Positions 10,557-22,900 of a stretch of DNA of 64,000 nt are shown one piece after another. Each line of letters opens with the position of its first letter. Positions within the stretch are counted from its first letter, which is position 1. Source of the stretch: Gigantopelta aegis. Lineage: Eukaryota; Mollusca; Gastropoda; Neomphalida; Peltospiridae. The stretch lies in NCBI RefSeq assembly GCF_016097555.1, contig NC_054711.1, positions 35,653,550 through 35,717,549 of the forward strand. The letters run 5' to 3'. The position numbers and the translations under genes were made by a program. The notes below the pieces were generated by a model. The model was not told the origin of the DNA. It saw nothing but the letters and a program-made list of their open reading frames with translations, and did no database searches.

Positions 10557-11904
10557 CGTCACTGAAAATTGGTAGCCCATAATTTTAATAAATTAAAAAT
10601 AATAATGATTTTGTGTGAAAATATTTACTGATTTTGTGTCAAAAATATTTTTAGTTTTTTCAGAATGTTTTTTGATGAATCTTTGGTTTTGTCTGTGTGG
10701 TTTTTTTATGTCTCTACAATCTGTCTTTTTGTGTCAGTCTGTAATCTGTCGTTTTAATCACCGTTTTTTGTATACAAAACCACACACATGTACAGGATTC
10801 GAAATTTACCCAGCAACGATAGCAATTGCCATGGATGCCGTCCTTCCTGGTCCTGAAAATGAGACGTTTCCGATGGCAACAAAACTGCTGTTGTGCCCTA
10901 CCTGGGTTGCCACTGTGCCCTTCCCACACATTCCATGTTGTAGATGTAAGATATAGTAAAATTGTCATCAATATGATAAAAGACATCCATATTCAATAAA
11001 TTACATAGACCAGAGCTGAAGTATCAGGGTGAAATATTTTTTCCTGCAAAAGCTTGATAGAAAGTATGTTGTCTTTGAGCCCCTCTTTTAAAACAAGAGT
11101 TTGCTTTGGTGCCCTAATTTTTTATTAATAAATCACAGGCAACACTTGCCATGCTCTCCGCCACCCCCACCCCCCCAATATTTTCTTGATGCGTGCTTAC
11201 TTACACACACACTAAATAACAACAAAAATAACACATCTTTATAATTACTAGTTTTGTTACTGTCAATAACAAATCTGTTTTTGAATTAATTTAAAACAAA
11301 TTTAGTTCCTATTTTTGTCCCCAAAACATTGTTAATTAGTTTTTATGTTAAAAACTAAAAACTAATTAGTTTTTGTGTCATTAACAAACCATGCACCACT
11401 TTTTTTGTATCAGTAAAACAGACCCACCTGTTTTTGTCTTTTTATCTTTTATGTGAATTTTTTTGTCATGTATATACATATATATTCATTTTAGTTTCTA
11501 TAAAATTAGAATTATTGTTTTAAAATTTCTTTGAACTTCCAACTTCATCGTGTACATAACTTTGTATTTTAAACTGTTATTAGTTTGTGATTGAAGATTT
11601 CCATTGTTTTGTACAGAATGTTTTTTTTGCTTGTTCTTTTATGTATATCATGATCATTTTTACCATAATTCCACATGGGTGATTTGTAAATAAAATTAAA
11701 TATTTTAAAGTTTTTCCTTGAATAGTTTATCTGCTGGACCTGTACATATTTAATGAATTTTCCATTTTTCCTTTAACACAAACTATTCTTTTAGTTTGTT
11801 TCACTCCAGTTTTAAATTATGAAATAAATTTATCACTACTAAACATGTGTTGTTGGTATTGTTTTTAAAAGAAATGTTTTTTTATTCATTTCAATTTATT
11901 ATGG
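10557..11904. other. Intergenic, no recognisable gene
   Basis: AT- and T-rich sequence. The open frame around 10615-10956 (and its antisense) has no motif I recognise and no splice context. I see no clear element here. Confidence 0.6.
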
Positions 11905-12595
11905 TGGTCAGGCCTAGCCCAGTGGTAAACATCTTCATAAATCAAGGCTAATATTCGTTCCTCGTATTCAGCCTTGATACATGTCGTCAAGAAATCGTGC
12001 CACAAAATGCTTAAATTTCATTGGATGCGATGAGATCTGATTGCAACGAATCGCAGCGCTCCTTATTGATTCCCTTGTTATTGTAAACAAAGATGGCAGC
12101 GTCAGCGTCCGGCGGTTAATTTTTTATATTGCTTTCAAGATTGTCACATGTTACCGATGCTGTGATTGGTCAGCGATGTCATCATGTAAGGGACATAATC
12201 GATGTTACAAATTTTCTTCCAATAGAGGGCGCTAGTAGTGGATATCAGTAATCTTGACTACATGTATCAAGGCTGAATACGAGGAACGAATATTAGCCTT
12301 GATTTATGAAGATGAGTGGTAAGTGCTCCCTTGATGCGCAGTTTGGATCAATCCCCGTTGATGGGCTCATTGCGCTATTTCTTGTTCAACCAGTGCACCA
12401 CGACTGGTACATCAAAGTCTGTGGTATGTGCTATCCTGTCTGTGGGATGATGCATATAAACGATCCCTTGCTTCTCATGGAAAAAATGTAGCGGGTTTCT
12501 TCTCTAAAACTAAGTTAAAATTACCAATAGTTAGACACAATAGCTGATGATTAATCAATCAATGTGCTCTAGTGTTATCATTAAACAAAACATTT
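11905..12595 (+). mobile_element. SINE family A split by a nested MITE
   Basis: The head 'gcctagcccagtggtaa' ends at 11928 and resumes as 'agtggtaagtgctccc' at 12315. The body and the tail 'gtgctctagtgttatcatta' then 'aacaaaac' follow. The interruption is the element at 11930-12314. Confidence 0.9.
11930..12314. mobile_element. hAT-like MITE nested in a SINE
   Basis: Near-perfect inverted repeats of about 55 bp begin 'catcttcataaatcaaggct' and end 'gccttgatttatgaagatg'. Each arm holds a further hairpin ('atcaaggct' with 'agccttgat'). The 8-bp TSD AGTGGTAA lies at 11921-11928 and 12315-12322; an 8-bp TSD is typical of hAT transposons. There is no transposase, and the length is 385 bp. Confidence 0.88.
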
Positions 12596-12784
12596 TTTTT
12601 TCAATTTATTTTTATTTTGATTTCAAGAATATTTTTAGAGTTATTTGGTGCCTAACATATGATTATTGTGATATTCTGCCTCCACATGAAAGCTCCCTTA
12701 CTGCTGTCCATTTCAAATTACCTATCTAGCAATAGCAACTTCCCCTTTCTTTTGATCAACAATGGAATATTTTTTAATGGACAA

Positions 12785-12902
12785 ATGTATTGAGTTTCCC
12801 CCTGTAAGACTACATGTAAAAATTACCAAATGTTTGACAAAGATAGCTGATGATTAATAAATCAATGTGCTCTAGTGGTATCATTAAAACAAACATTAAC
12901 TT
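12785..12902 (+). mobile_element. SINE family A, 3' tail fragment
   Basis: Only the tail is present: 'ttaccaaatgtttgac', 'gctgatgattaataaatcaa', 'tgtgctctagtggtatcatt'. Confidence 0.8.
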
Positions 12903-13059
12903 TATAATTAATACATTTTAAATTAACATTTAATTTTCTGGGAAGAATTGTAAAAAATAGATGAAAGCTTTTTGGAATTACATATTTTTTATTGTCTGCA
13001 GTGTTTCTGGTTTTGGCATTTGTACAAATAAATTTCCTATTCTCCGTACAAAACACTAT

Positions 13060-13240
13060 GGAAAGCACAAATAAAAGATCCCTTGCTGCCTGTCGTAAAA
13101 GAGTAGCATATGTGGAGACAGTGGGTTTCCTCTAAAAAAACAGTGTCAGAATGACCATATGTTTGACGTCCAATAGCTGATGATAAGATAAAAAATCAAT
13201 GTGCTCTAGTGGCGTCGTTAAATAAAACAAACTTTACTTT
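13060..13240 (+). mobile_element. SINE family A, 3' half
   Basis: It runs from 'aaataaaagatcccttgctg' to 'ctctagtggcgtcgttaaat' and lacks the head. Confidence 0.8.
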
Positions 13241-13554
13241 CCGTAAAAAACACAGGATATGTTGTTTGCTGATACTTTATATTCAATCTCAAAGGTGGGC
13301 CGCCACTTCAGATCATATTGTACATCCCTAACCCTATAGGACCAGTCTCATTTCCCAGACACAACATTAAAATTTCCTGATTGTTTTGTAACCCACTTTA
13401 ATTTCTGTTAAAATAATTGGCAAACAGGGGTTTGTCTGCTTACACACCTATGTCAAAATAACTGTGAAATACAAAATATTAAAATAGTTGTCGAGTCGTC
13501 ATTAACAACATTCCTTTCCACTAGGAAATGTCTGTAGACAAAAAAAAAAGGACA

Positions 13555-13765
13555 AAGAAGTTCTTTGTTTAATGCACTCAACATATTGTAATTACAGTTA
13601 TACGACATTGCACACGTGGTTAAGGACCACATATTAAATAATTAGAGAAGAAACCCACTTCCACCAATCCATGGGCGACTCTTTTTGATGAATTAGCAGC
13701 AAGGGATCTTTTATATGCATTATCTCTGAGACAGGATAGTAAATGCCCCAGCCTTTTATTACACC
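13555..13765 (-). mobile_element. SINE family A, partial
   Basis: The reverse-oriented tail 'tttgtttaatgcactcaaca' and a body up to 'ttacaccaattttgg' are present; the head is missing. It lies directly before another minus-strand copy. Confidence 0.8.
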
Positions 13766-13772
13766 AATTTTG

Positions 13773-14090
13773 GAGGAAGGAAGGAAATGGTTTATTTAGT
13801 GATGCACTCAACACATTTTATTTATGGTTATATGGCATCGGACATATGGTTAAGGACCACACATTTATTGAAGGAGGAAACCCGCTGTCACCACTTCATG
13901 GGCTACTCTTTTCGATTAGCAGGAAGGGATCTTTTATATGTACCATCTCATAGACAGGATAGCACATAGCACAGCCTTTGTTGTACTAGTCGTGGTGTAC
14001 TGGCTGGAGCGAGAAATAAACCAATGGGCCCACCGACGGGGATCGATCCCAAACCAACCATGCATCAAGCAAGCACTTTACCACTGGGCT
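13773..14090 (-). mobile_element. tRNA-derived SINE, family A, near full length
   Basis: It has the tail-end 'aggaaggaaggaaatggttt', a full body, the B-box 'gggatcgatccc' and the reverse of the A-box 'ctttaccactgggct'. Confidence 0.92.
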
Positions 14091-15288
14091 CAATGTTGGA
14101 GGGTTTATCGGTTATTGTGTTGGATATACAAATGTCATGTAGAGGTGAGATTTCAACCTTAAACTGTAGAGCAGAAAATAACAAGCAGTCTGTTCCATAT
14201 CATTCCATGACCAGGTAAAGGATAACACAATACAAATGACAACAGTTTCCCACTTATCTTTAATACACTTTGTATACCCTCAGAAATGTTGTAACAACAT
14301 CCACATAAAAATACTTCAAATGGTGTAAATAAACTATAAATATATTATTATAATTTTACTGCATTAAAAAAAGCACCAAAGATACTAAAGACCATAATTA
14401 TATAGATCAGACTTTGTTTTTAAAAACTCAGGAGTGTGAAAAACCACTCTTCTCAAAATGTTGAGAAGGGGGAAATTACACTGGGAATAATTACCGTAGT
14501 TTCAGGTGTATAGCCTGTGGACTATACATGTGAAATTATGGTACTAGGAATCTCACAAGGGAGTGAATTCAAAGGGAATGCAGAAGTCATCAAAAACAAA
14601 AGTCTGATAGATGTAATACTAGTCAAAGTTTGCAATAATACACCACATTTATTACATACTAACATCATTGTACATTGTAATATTTGTATATGTATACTGG
14701 GTGGCACAAAAAATGTAAGTTTCGAGGCTGTCCAGTCTTTTTATAATGATTGTTGTATATATTATCTGAAATTAACACAGATATAACAATATGGGTGTTC
14801 TGAAAATGACATTCTAACAAAACTCAATCTGAATTTTTATGACTGTCGAATAAATAATAATAAAAAACACACCATAATTTCAACTATTTTATCATATTAT
14901 TTTCATAATTTTGTTCTTGTTATTCAATAAAAAAGATAGAATCAGAAAGAAAATATAAAAAGAAACAAAATGTAACCAAACTGACTGTATTCAACGTTTA
15001 TAGAGTAAGATTAACGTTTTCGGTTTAAAAACAAAAATCAATAAAAATTACAAAAAAAAATCAACAAATAATCAACAAATAATCCATTTTAATAGTGTAA
15101 TATTAAGTTTTTTCGTTGTTTTTTAAAAATATATTATCATGGGACCATTTAATAAATGTATTGTGGCCAGATACTGGCCAAGTTGACTATAATACATGAC
15201 ATAACAATAACATCAACTAATAATTCAAAGTTGGTTTCTTAAAGTCGATAACCTCAACTGGATACACCAATACTGCAACAGCAGTAAT
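14091..15288. other. Intergenic, no recognisable gene
   Basis: AT-rich sequence. The short frame at 14517-14786 has no motif that I recognise. 'taccgtagtttcaggtgtat' near 14491 may be one end of a TIR element, but I could not find a matching end. Confidence 0.5.
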
Positions 15289-15441
15289 TACTGTAGATCC
15301 TGAAATTAATGTGATATTAATATTAATGGGAAAATTGCGATTTTGTGTTATTCGCATTAATAATATTACACATTTATTACTAAGTTTTGTATATGTGTCC
15401 CATGTTACTAAAACAGCACATTTAATTTTTTTTTTTAAATT

Positions 15442-15657
15442 CTAATATATTAATAAAACAAAACTGGAACACAATTCATTGTAGACAAGACAGACTAATT
15501 GTCCAATAGTCCCAACAAGATGCCAGACACGTGTGACGATAGCAGGGTCTTTGGCCGCCCTGTCAAATGCAGACACGATCCATCGGGGGTGAATTGGTTT
15601 TAGTACGCTAATATTGCGGTCGACTCTTTCTTTATCTTTACTGTTCAAGTTCCCCAT
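15442..15657 (-). pseudogene. Possible transposase C-terminal remnant
   Basis: A 71-codon frame includes HPRWIVSAFDRAAKDPAIV, which loosely recalls the end of pogo-type DDE transposases, where a W-rich segment precedes the tail. It lies wholly inside a TA-flanked TIR element, which fits a remnant of the element's own gene. I do not recognise it firmly; it could be a chance frame. Confidence 0.3.
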
Positions 15658-15898
15658 AACTTTGTTGGCAAACAGTTGTAATGGTATGTTTAACTAATGT
15701 TTAGCCAGATTTAGGTAACTATACACGTTACCTAAGTGATTGCCACAAAAATAACCTTTGAGTTGACATTACCAAAAACAACAGGAATTAACCAGGTTAA
15801 GTGATGTGTACACCGATGTTAAGCGAGTTCATCTCATTGAAGACGCCTGTAACTTGGATTTAACTGTAAAGTACACAGCCATGTGTTATTAGAAAAGT

Positions 15899-16133
15899 AT
15901 ACTGATGGAAAGAAATAAAGGAACACACAAATAGTATCAGATAATATTGACTGCAACCACAGCCAAAATCCAGAGTACAAAGAAGTTAACTGTGTTACTG
16001 GTAGACATACCCACAGTACTGACAGTCAGTCCCATATTGCATCTCTGTATTGTATACAGGCATAACTACTTTAGTAGTGAATTAAATTTGATCTTAGATA
16101 CCATGTGTACCTTTATTTCTTTCTATCAGTATA
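15899..16133. mobile_element. MITE with 'gaaagaaataaaggnacac' ends
   Basis: The ends 'tactgatggaaagaaataaa' and 'tttatttctttctatcagta' are inverted repeats beside TA. It is related to the element at 19666-19899 and nested in the element at 15291-16233. Confidence 0.8.
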
Positions 16134-16235
16134 ATATTTCAAATGGCGGCCACTCATTAATTTCATGTCACACTTTAGTCTGCCCACCATCATTCACATT
16201 AATTTAAGGACGCGTTAATTTCAGGATCTACAGTA

Positions 16236-16990
16236 TCTCGAACTTTCATTTGTTGGTATCTTACTTTGTTTTACATGACCATGTTCTGTAACACATTTCC
16301 TGATTACACCATTCACAAAACCAGTCTGCAAAATAGACAGGAAACAGTTTAGCCTGCCACAAGTTCATTGTCAGTTTGCAAAATGTATCTGCCACAGTAA
16401 CTTTAAATGTATATGATAACAAAATTGAACATGCCCTGTGTCTGAAACTGTATATGTGATCATGTATGGAAAAACCAAGCCAATGTCACCAGTAGCAATT
16501 CATGCCTAATGTAATTTTAACTAATCAACATGATAATGGTTCATATTTGAAAATTAAGCACTAATAAACAATTTCTTTACTTTCTGCTTGCAAAAGAGAT
16601 AGAGCTGCAAATATTGATACAGGTGTAAAAAAAAATGTAATCAAAACTTTATTTTTGCTTCTTTGGCAGGGTTTTCTCTAGTCTTAGATGATCACATACT
16701 ACATTGAAATAAGTATTAAAAGACACTGTTCGAAAGATTTTAGAAAAAAAATGACCACAAAATATGTATGGTAATAACATATAATAAAAAACTAAATGCC
16801 ACATGCAATTGACAAAAAACGTCTAACATGGATATTCAATAACACTGTACATGGCATAATACAATTATATACATTTTAACATACAGTAACAACCTTGATT
16901 TAAGGACAAACATTGTAATAGAGTAATCTAGGCATTATATTGAATTGGCATTATAGTGAGGATGCTTCGGGTTTACACCAAAGCATAATA
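16236..16990. other. Intergenic, no recognisable feature
   Basis: AT-rich sequence in which I see neither a coding signal nor a clear repeat. Confidence 0.5.
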
Positions 16991-16994
16991 TATA

Positions 16995-17425
16995 GAGGTG
17001 AGATATAAATCATATTTGACAAAAAACATGAAATTTTCTATTTATTATATAACTTTTGGCAATTTACCTTTATTTTTAAAATGCCAACAGCAAAATAGCT
17101 CCGGCTTTCTTACAATGAAGATAACACATTCTAGTCCGATTTGTGCCAGGATTCGCGCAAGCATAAAACATCCGAATCTATTTGGATTCGCGTGAAATAT
17201 TTCTAAACATTTATTAAATTGAATAATCAGTGAATAAAACATTACCGAATTTAAAGGTATACTGTCACGGAGTTAAGGACCTTATTTCGCCGAATTTTTA
17301 GCCCTGATTTTAGAGTGAAATAGTGAAATTTTCACTCTAAAATGTGTTATCGTCACTGAGTGACTGATAACACTTTTATTTCACGGATATTTTAACATAT
17401 TTCACTAAATGTTATATAATAAATT
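16995..17425. mobile_element. Foldback/MITE-like element, copy 2 (inverted)
   Basis: It shares 'gagatataaatcatattt', 'acaaaaaacatgaaat', 'ttatataacttttggcaat', the stem 'tttagagtgaaa' with 'tttcactctaaa', and 'cactgagtgactgataacac' with the copy at 8445-8790, in the opposite overall order. At about 17256 it also holds one stray end ('taaaggtatactgtcacgg') of the MITE family at 17721. Confidence 0.7.
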
Positions 17426-17720
17426 TTTATTATCACATGTTAACAAATAACATGTTTTAATAACAAGAACTCTGCAGAAATAAATGTCTCATCTACAATA
17501 AACATTTTTGATGCACATGATGAACAAATATACATGTATGTGCAACTACAAACCAAGTTTCACTGACCTACATGTAGGACTGTTTGTGAGAAACTGATGT
17601 AAACATTAAACTTGAACGCTAAAGATGAAGCCGTTTCTGCCGCTGTCGGAAAGGTAATACCGAAATCTTGCTCTTTTTTTTTTACTACATAAAGACAAGA
17701 CAAAAATATAGCAAACATTA

Positions 17721-18026
17721 AAGGCATATTGTCACAGACCACTGACCTATTTAATGGTCTAACAAAGTATTACCAGAACAAAAATAATTTTATTTGTCCT
17801 TAAATGTACTTTATTCAACCATCTTCATAACCACCATACTCCATTTATTAATGGTCCATAATTCAAAAACTAAAATTGCTAAGACGGTTGACATGGATTT
17901 CTCTCCATCATGGTTCAGTTAAGGTGATGCAATAGCTAGATTTGGTTTTCAACAATTAATGTAATTTTTAGTTATTATCCATTTTTAGAGAAATAAGGTC
18001 ATTAAATCCGTGACAGTATGCCTTTA
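17721..18026. mobile_element. MITE with 'aaaggcatactgtcacgg' ends
   Basis: The ends 'aaaggcatattgtcacag' and 'cgtgacagtatgccttt' are inverted repeats next to TTA/TAA. It is 306 bp and non-coding. Confidence 0.8.
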
Positions 18027-18074
18027 AGAATAAATGACAATGAACAAGGTAAGGTACTATTTGTTGACGTATCT

Positions 18075-18735
18075 ACAATAACATGTATGAACATGGGAAT
18101 CTGGATATTGTTCAACTCTGTGAGAGAGAAACAGGACCTGGATATTGTTCAACTCTGTGAGAGAGAAAAAGGATCTGGACATTGTTCAACTCTGTGAGAG
18201 AGAAACAGGACCTGGATATTGTTCAACTCTGTGAGAGAGAAAAAGGACCTGGATATTGTTCAACTCTGTGAGAGAAAAACAGGACCTGGATATTGTTCAA
18301 CTCTGTGAGAGAGAAACAGGACCTGGATATTGTTCAACTCTGTGAGAGAGAAACAGGTTCTGGATATTGTTCAACTCTGTGAGAGAGAGAAACAGGACCT
18401 GGATATTGTTCAACTCTGTGAGAGAGAAACAGGACCTGGATATTGTTCAACTCTGTGAGAGAGAAAAAGGACCTGGATATTGTTCAACTCTGTGAGAGAG
18501 AAACAGGACCTGGATATTGTTCAACTCTGTGAGAGAGAAACAGGACCTGGATATTGTTCAACTCTGTGAGACAGAAACAGGTTCTGGATATTGTTCAACT
18601 CTGTGAGAGAGAGAAACAGGACCTGGATATTGTTCAACTCTGTGAGAGAGAAACAGGACCTGGATATTGTTCAACTCTATGAGAGAGAAACAGGACCTGG
18701 ATATTGTTCAACTCTATGAGAGAGAAACAGGACGG
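18075..18735. repeat. 37-bp minisatellite, about 17 copies
   Basis: The unit is 'gatattgttcaactctgtga' + 'gagagaaacaggacctg'. A shorter echo, 'ttccattactgttcaactct', lies at 19151, and 'ttccattattgttcaactct' is at 19939 over the GORAB stop region. It lies 1.2-1.9 kb downstream of the GORAB stop codon. Confidence 0.95.
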
Positions 18736-19174
18736 TTAACCACACCCAGTGGTTTTCATCAGACAGTCCTGGGTTTGCTGCCATGGTAACACGTTTCCAA
18801 CAAACAGAGATTTTTAACAAATCTAAATTACATATTAAATATAATACAGATTTTCAACAAATAAAAATAACATGTTAAATATAATACAAACTTTTAACAA
18901 ATAAAAATTAATATGTTAAATATGGCTTATTGTTTAGAATATGAGTGTCTATATTTAATGTATCTCTTGTGAAGAAAGCTATGTGACTGCTTCAGGGAAT
19001 ATAACAGCATCAAAAATATATTATTATCTTAAATAACGAAACAGTAAGGAATTCCATGATTGTACATGTACAGCACAATTCTGTTGAAGTGAAAAAGAAT
19101 GATACATGAACATCAAAAATAGATTGTCTAAAAGAGAGAAATATGAAATATTTCCATTACTGTTCAACTCTGCC

Positions 19175-19182
19175 AGAGAGAC

Positions 19183-19239
<57 letters not shown>

Positions 19240-19245
19240 AGAGAG
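19175..19245. repeat. (GA)n microsatellite
   Basis: A run of about 70 bp of GA dinucleotides with small interruptions, next to the minisatellite echo at 19151. Confidence 0.95.
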
Positions 19246-19665
19246 AGGCATCTTTAGTCAACATTTAGAGCTGTTCCATAATATCACAAGGGGTCAGAGG
19301 TGAAGGCAATAATATCATTTTAATTGAACAGCACATGGGTCAATTTTGTTTTCTTTGCATAGTTGGGTTAAACAAAATGTTATTGTTTTATAGTCATAGA
19401 TATGACACAACTGCTGCCCTCACATTCATGTAGATGTGATCAATTCTGGAACACCACTTAAAACCTTTCGTTGTTATCACATACAGCCACCTTTTCTTTA
19501 CCACTCCTGTAAGAGTTATCTACTCTTGGTAAACTATGTGTAGCAGTATTACTGAATCCAATATGGGAGAATAATTTTGTACAAAATATTTAAATGTAGA
19601 TAGAGGTATGTCACTGCAAAAGAGAATGAAACATCACCATCAAAAATAGATCATTATCTCCAATA

Positions 19666-19899
19666 TACTCTGAGAAAGAAATAAGGGAACACTTGATATT
19701 GTCAACCAAATTTCAGTCCCTATTATCATCCTGATGTCTGTACAAACTTGTAATGTTGGGCTGGTGTCAGTAATGTGGTATTGAATGCCAGTAACACGGT
19801 TACCTTCCTGACACAATGGATGATGGTTTTGGTTGCAATCACCCTTTCCTGCTGGAGGTGGTGATCGTATGATCCCTTATTTCTTTCCTTCAGAATACT
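19666..19899. mobile_element. MITE with 'gaaagaaataaggga' ends
   Basis: The inverted ends 'tactctgagaaagaaataag' and 'ttatttctttccttcagaat' mark an element of about 234 bp, related to that at 15899. It lies just 3' of the GORAB stop codon and could be in its 3' UTR. Confidence 0.75.
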
Positions 19900-19932
19900 A
19901 ATTAAACATTAAATACTTAAGCACTCTCAGTC

Positions 19933-22900
19933 TTAAGTACTTCCATTATTGTTCAACTCTGCAGTAGTGTAAGAGGACGGCACAGCACGTTCCGCTGTGT
20001 TAACACTTAAACAGTTTTGGTTAGTATCGTGAATGATACCGTTTTTACTTGAGCTGGTGCCAGTGTTATCTGCTCCTGACAATATTGCACTATTACTTTC
20101 AACAGTTTTGTTTTCAGCATGCTGATCTTTCACGGCAGGTGTTGATGGATCGGTCAGACCAGATGTTTTATCTGTAACTTCTTCTGTTCTTTGACTTCCT
20201 TCTATCTGGTCTTTACCACAGGATTCTGACTGTGATCCTGGCAGTGTACACATCTGTAAAAGTGTTGTTTTATCGGAAACATCTGAACTAGTTGGAGCCG
20301 CATTCATGTTAACTCCATTTTCACTGGTCACATTTGAAGTCTTAGCTGCATGCTCATTGGTTGAATGTTGAATGTTACCTGCTTTTTCATTGGTTGATTG
20401 TTGAATGTTAACCTGTTTCTCATTGGTCACTTGTTGAATGTTACCTTGTTTTTCACTGGTCCCACCTGACAGTGATCCTCCACTGCCGTGGTTCTGGTGA
20501 GAAGGGACGTCTGACATCTTGCGTAATGGACTGTTGATCGTGTGAACCGAGTTGAAGTTCATCAGTGGAGGAATGGCTGGAATCTGTATCTCCATCTCCT
20601 CCAATGAGATCTCCATCTCCAGCTGTTTCATGAGCTCGGCCAGCTTCTTGGCTTTGCGTACCTCGTTCTGGTTTATAATTGTATAGAGATGCTCCGTCAG
20701 TTGTTCCTTCGTCTCTCCCTTTTCAAACAGATTCATTTTCGCTTTGATGAAGTCTTGCTCTGCTTTTTCATATTTCCTCCTGGATGAAACAAAATTACAC
20801 AATGAATGAATTTTAATGACAACCTAGCATAAAATCTGTATCAGCTATAGCGAGTGAAAACAGGTTAATAACTCTAAGACACAGCTTCACTTGAGGGGAA
20901 AGCATGTTGTAGGATCAACATAAAATGCTCCTACTGGCACTAACTAGTAGGAATTTTCCTATTGTGCGCTGGACTCTCAGTGGTTCAAATCCGTTTATTG
21001 GAAGCTGATTTATGTTACATATTTATATTCAGCAATATTGTATGAACAATAATGAACCAAACAACACATTTAGTCAAAGCCGTGAAGCAGCATTTAAGGC
21101 ATTTGTACCAATCAAGGAATTTATTATATTTATTTGTCCACACACAAGACAGTACATACCACAACCTTTCATAAATCAATTGGGACATTGGTTGGAATAC
21201 CAAAAACCAGAGTGCATTGAAGGCAATTGATCCTGTGGCCCTCAGATGAAATTTTTTGTGTGTGTCATGATTTATTCATTTTTGGCTGTTGTATGTCAAA
21301 TATTTGGTAATTTTTAACAGTTTTAATTAGAGATGGAAACCCACTAAATTTTTCCATTAGTAGCAAGGGATCTTTTATATGCACCACAGACAGAATAGCA
21401 CATACCACAGCCTCTGACATACCAGCTGTGGTGCACTGGCTGGAACAAGAGAAACAGAACCATGGGCCCACCAACGAGGATTGATTTTTAAAAAAAAATG
21501 ACTGCACATCAAGTGAGCACTTTTACCACTGGGCTACGTCCCACCACCACCCTCAGACGAGTGATCTAACACTGAGCTACACCCACCTCCTCAAAACTAA
21601 CACTCCAATTACATCATTGTATTACGACTAATACTGTGTATACAAATGCTCTACACATACTGAGCCTCCTGGTACTGCAGACTGGCCTCTTCGATCTTGT
21701 CTCGGATTATTCCCACATCTGTTGACAGTAAGTCGTCAAGGTGACTCAGTTCTCTCTGAATCTTCGTCAACTTCGCATTTTCCGCCTTCGCCTTCTTCTG
21801 TCTGAAACAAAACAAAAAGATAACATTTGATTTGGTTAACGACACCACTAGAGCACATTCATTTATTGATCATGGACTACTGGATCACAGACATTTGGTA
21901 ATTTTGACATTTAATCTTCGAGGAAACCTGTTACATTTTTCCATTAGTAGCAAGGGATCAGTCGTGGTGCACTGGCTGGTACTAGAAATAACCCAATGGG
22001 CCCACTGACTGGGATCGATCCCACACTGACTGTGCATCAAGCTACCTCTTTACCACTGGGCTACGTCCCGACCCCATAAAACAAAATATATTAATTACTT
22101 TTAATTAGGACAAAAACATATTTCTGATCATGAATGTAACAACCCATGTCTTTTGACGACTTGTATGCAATCAGGGGCGGGACGTAACAACCCGTGTCTT
22201 TTGACGACTTGTATGCAATCAGGGGCGGGACGTAACAACCCGTGTCTTTTGACGACTTGTATGCAATCAGGGGCGGGACGTAACAACCCGTGTCTTTTGA
22301 CGACTTGTATGCAATCAGGGGCGGGACGTAACAACCCGTGTCTTTTGACGACTTGTATGCAATCAGGGGCGGGACGTAACAACCCGTGTCTTTTGACGAC
22401 TTGTATGCAATCAGGGTCGGGACGTAACAACCCGTGTCTTTTGACGACTTGTATGCAATCAGGGTCGGGACGTAACAACCCGTGTCTTTTGACGACTTGT
22501 ATGCAATCAGGGGCGGGACGTAACAACCCGTGTCTTTTGACGACTTGTATGCAATCAGGGGCGGGACGTAACAACCCGTGTCTTTTGACGACTTGTATGC
22601 AATCAGGGTCGGGACGTAACAACCCGTGTCTTTTGACGACTTGTATGCAATCAGGGGCGGGACGTAACAACCCGTGTCTTTTGACGACTTGTATGCAATC
22701 AGGGGCGGGACGTAACAACCCGTGTCTTTTGACGACTTGTATGCAATCAGGGGCGGGACGTAACAACCCATGTCTTTTGACGACTTGTATGCAATCAGGG
22801 GCGGGACGTAGCCCAGTGGTAAAGTGCTCACTCGATGCACGGACGGTTTGGGATCGATCTCCATCGGTGGGCCCATTGGGGTATTTCTCGTTCCAGCACC

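Larger units (their letters stand above)
15291..16233. mobile_element. TIR element with TA target sites
   Basis: The ends are 'ctgtagatcctgaaattaa' and 'ttaatttcaggatctacag', perfect inverses over 19 bp, with TA on both sides (15289-15290 and 16234-16235). It is 943 bp long. It contains a smaller MITE (15899-16133) and a 71-codon minus-strand frame. Confidence 0.8.

Noticed and set aside
10615-10986. Possible gene from a 113-codon frame
   Set aside because: No known motif, low-complexity start, and an equally long antisense frame; no splice partners found.
22139-22806. CRISPR-like array
   Set aside because: Units are contiguous and identical without unique spacers, and the sequence is eukaryotic.
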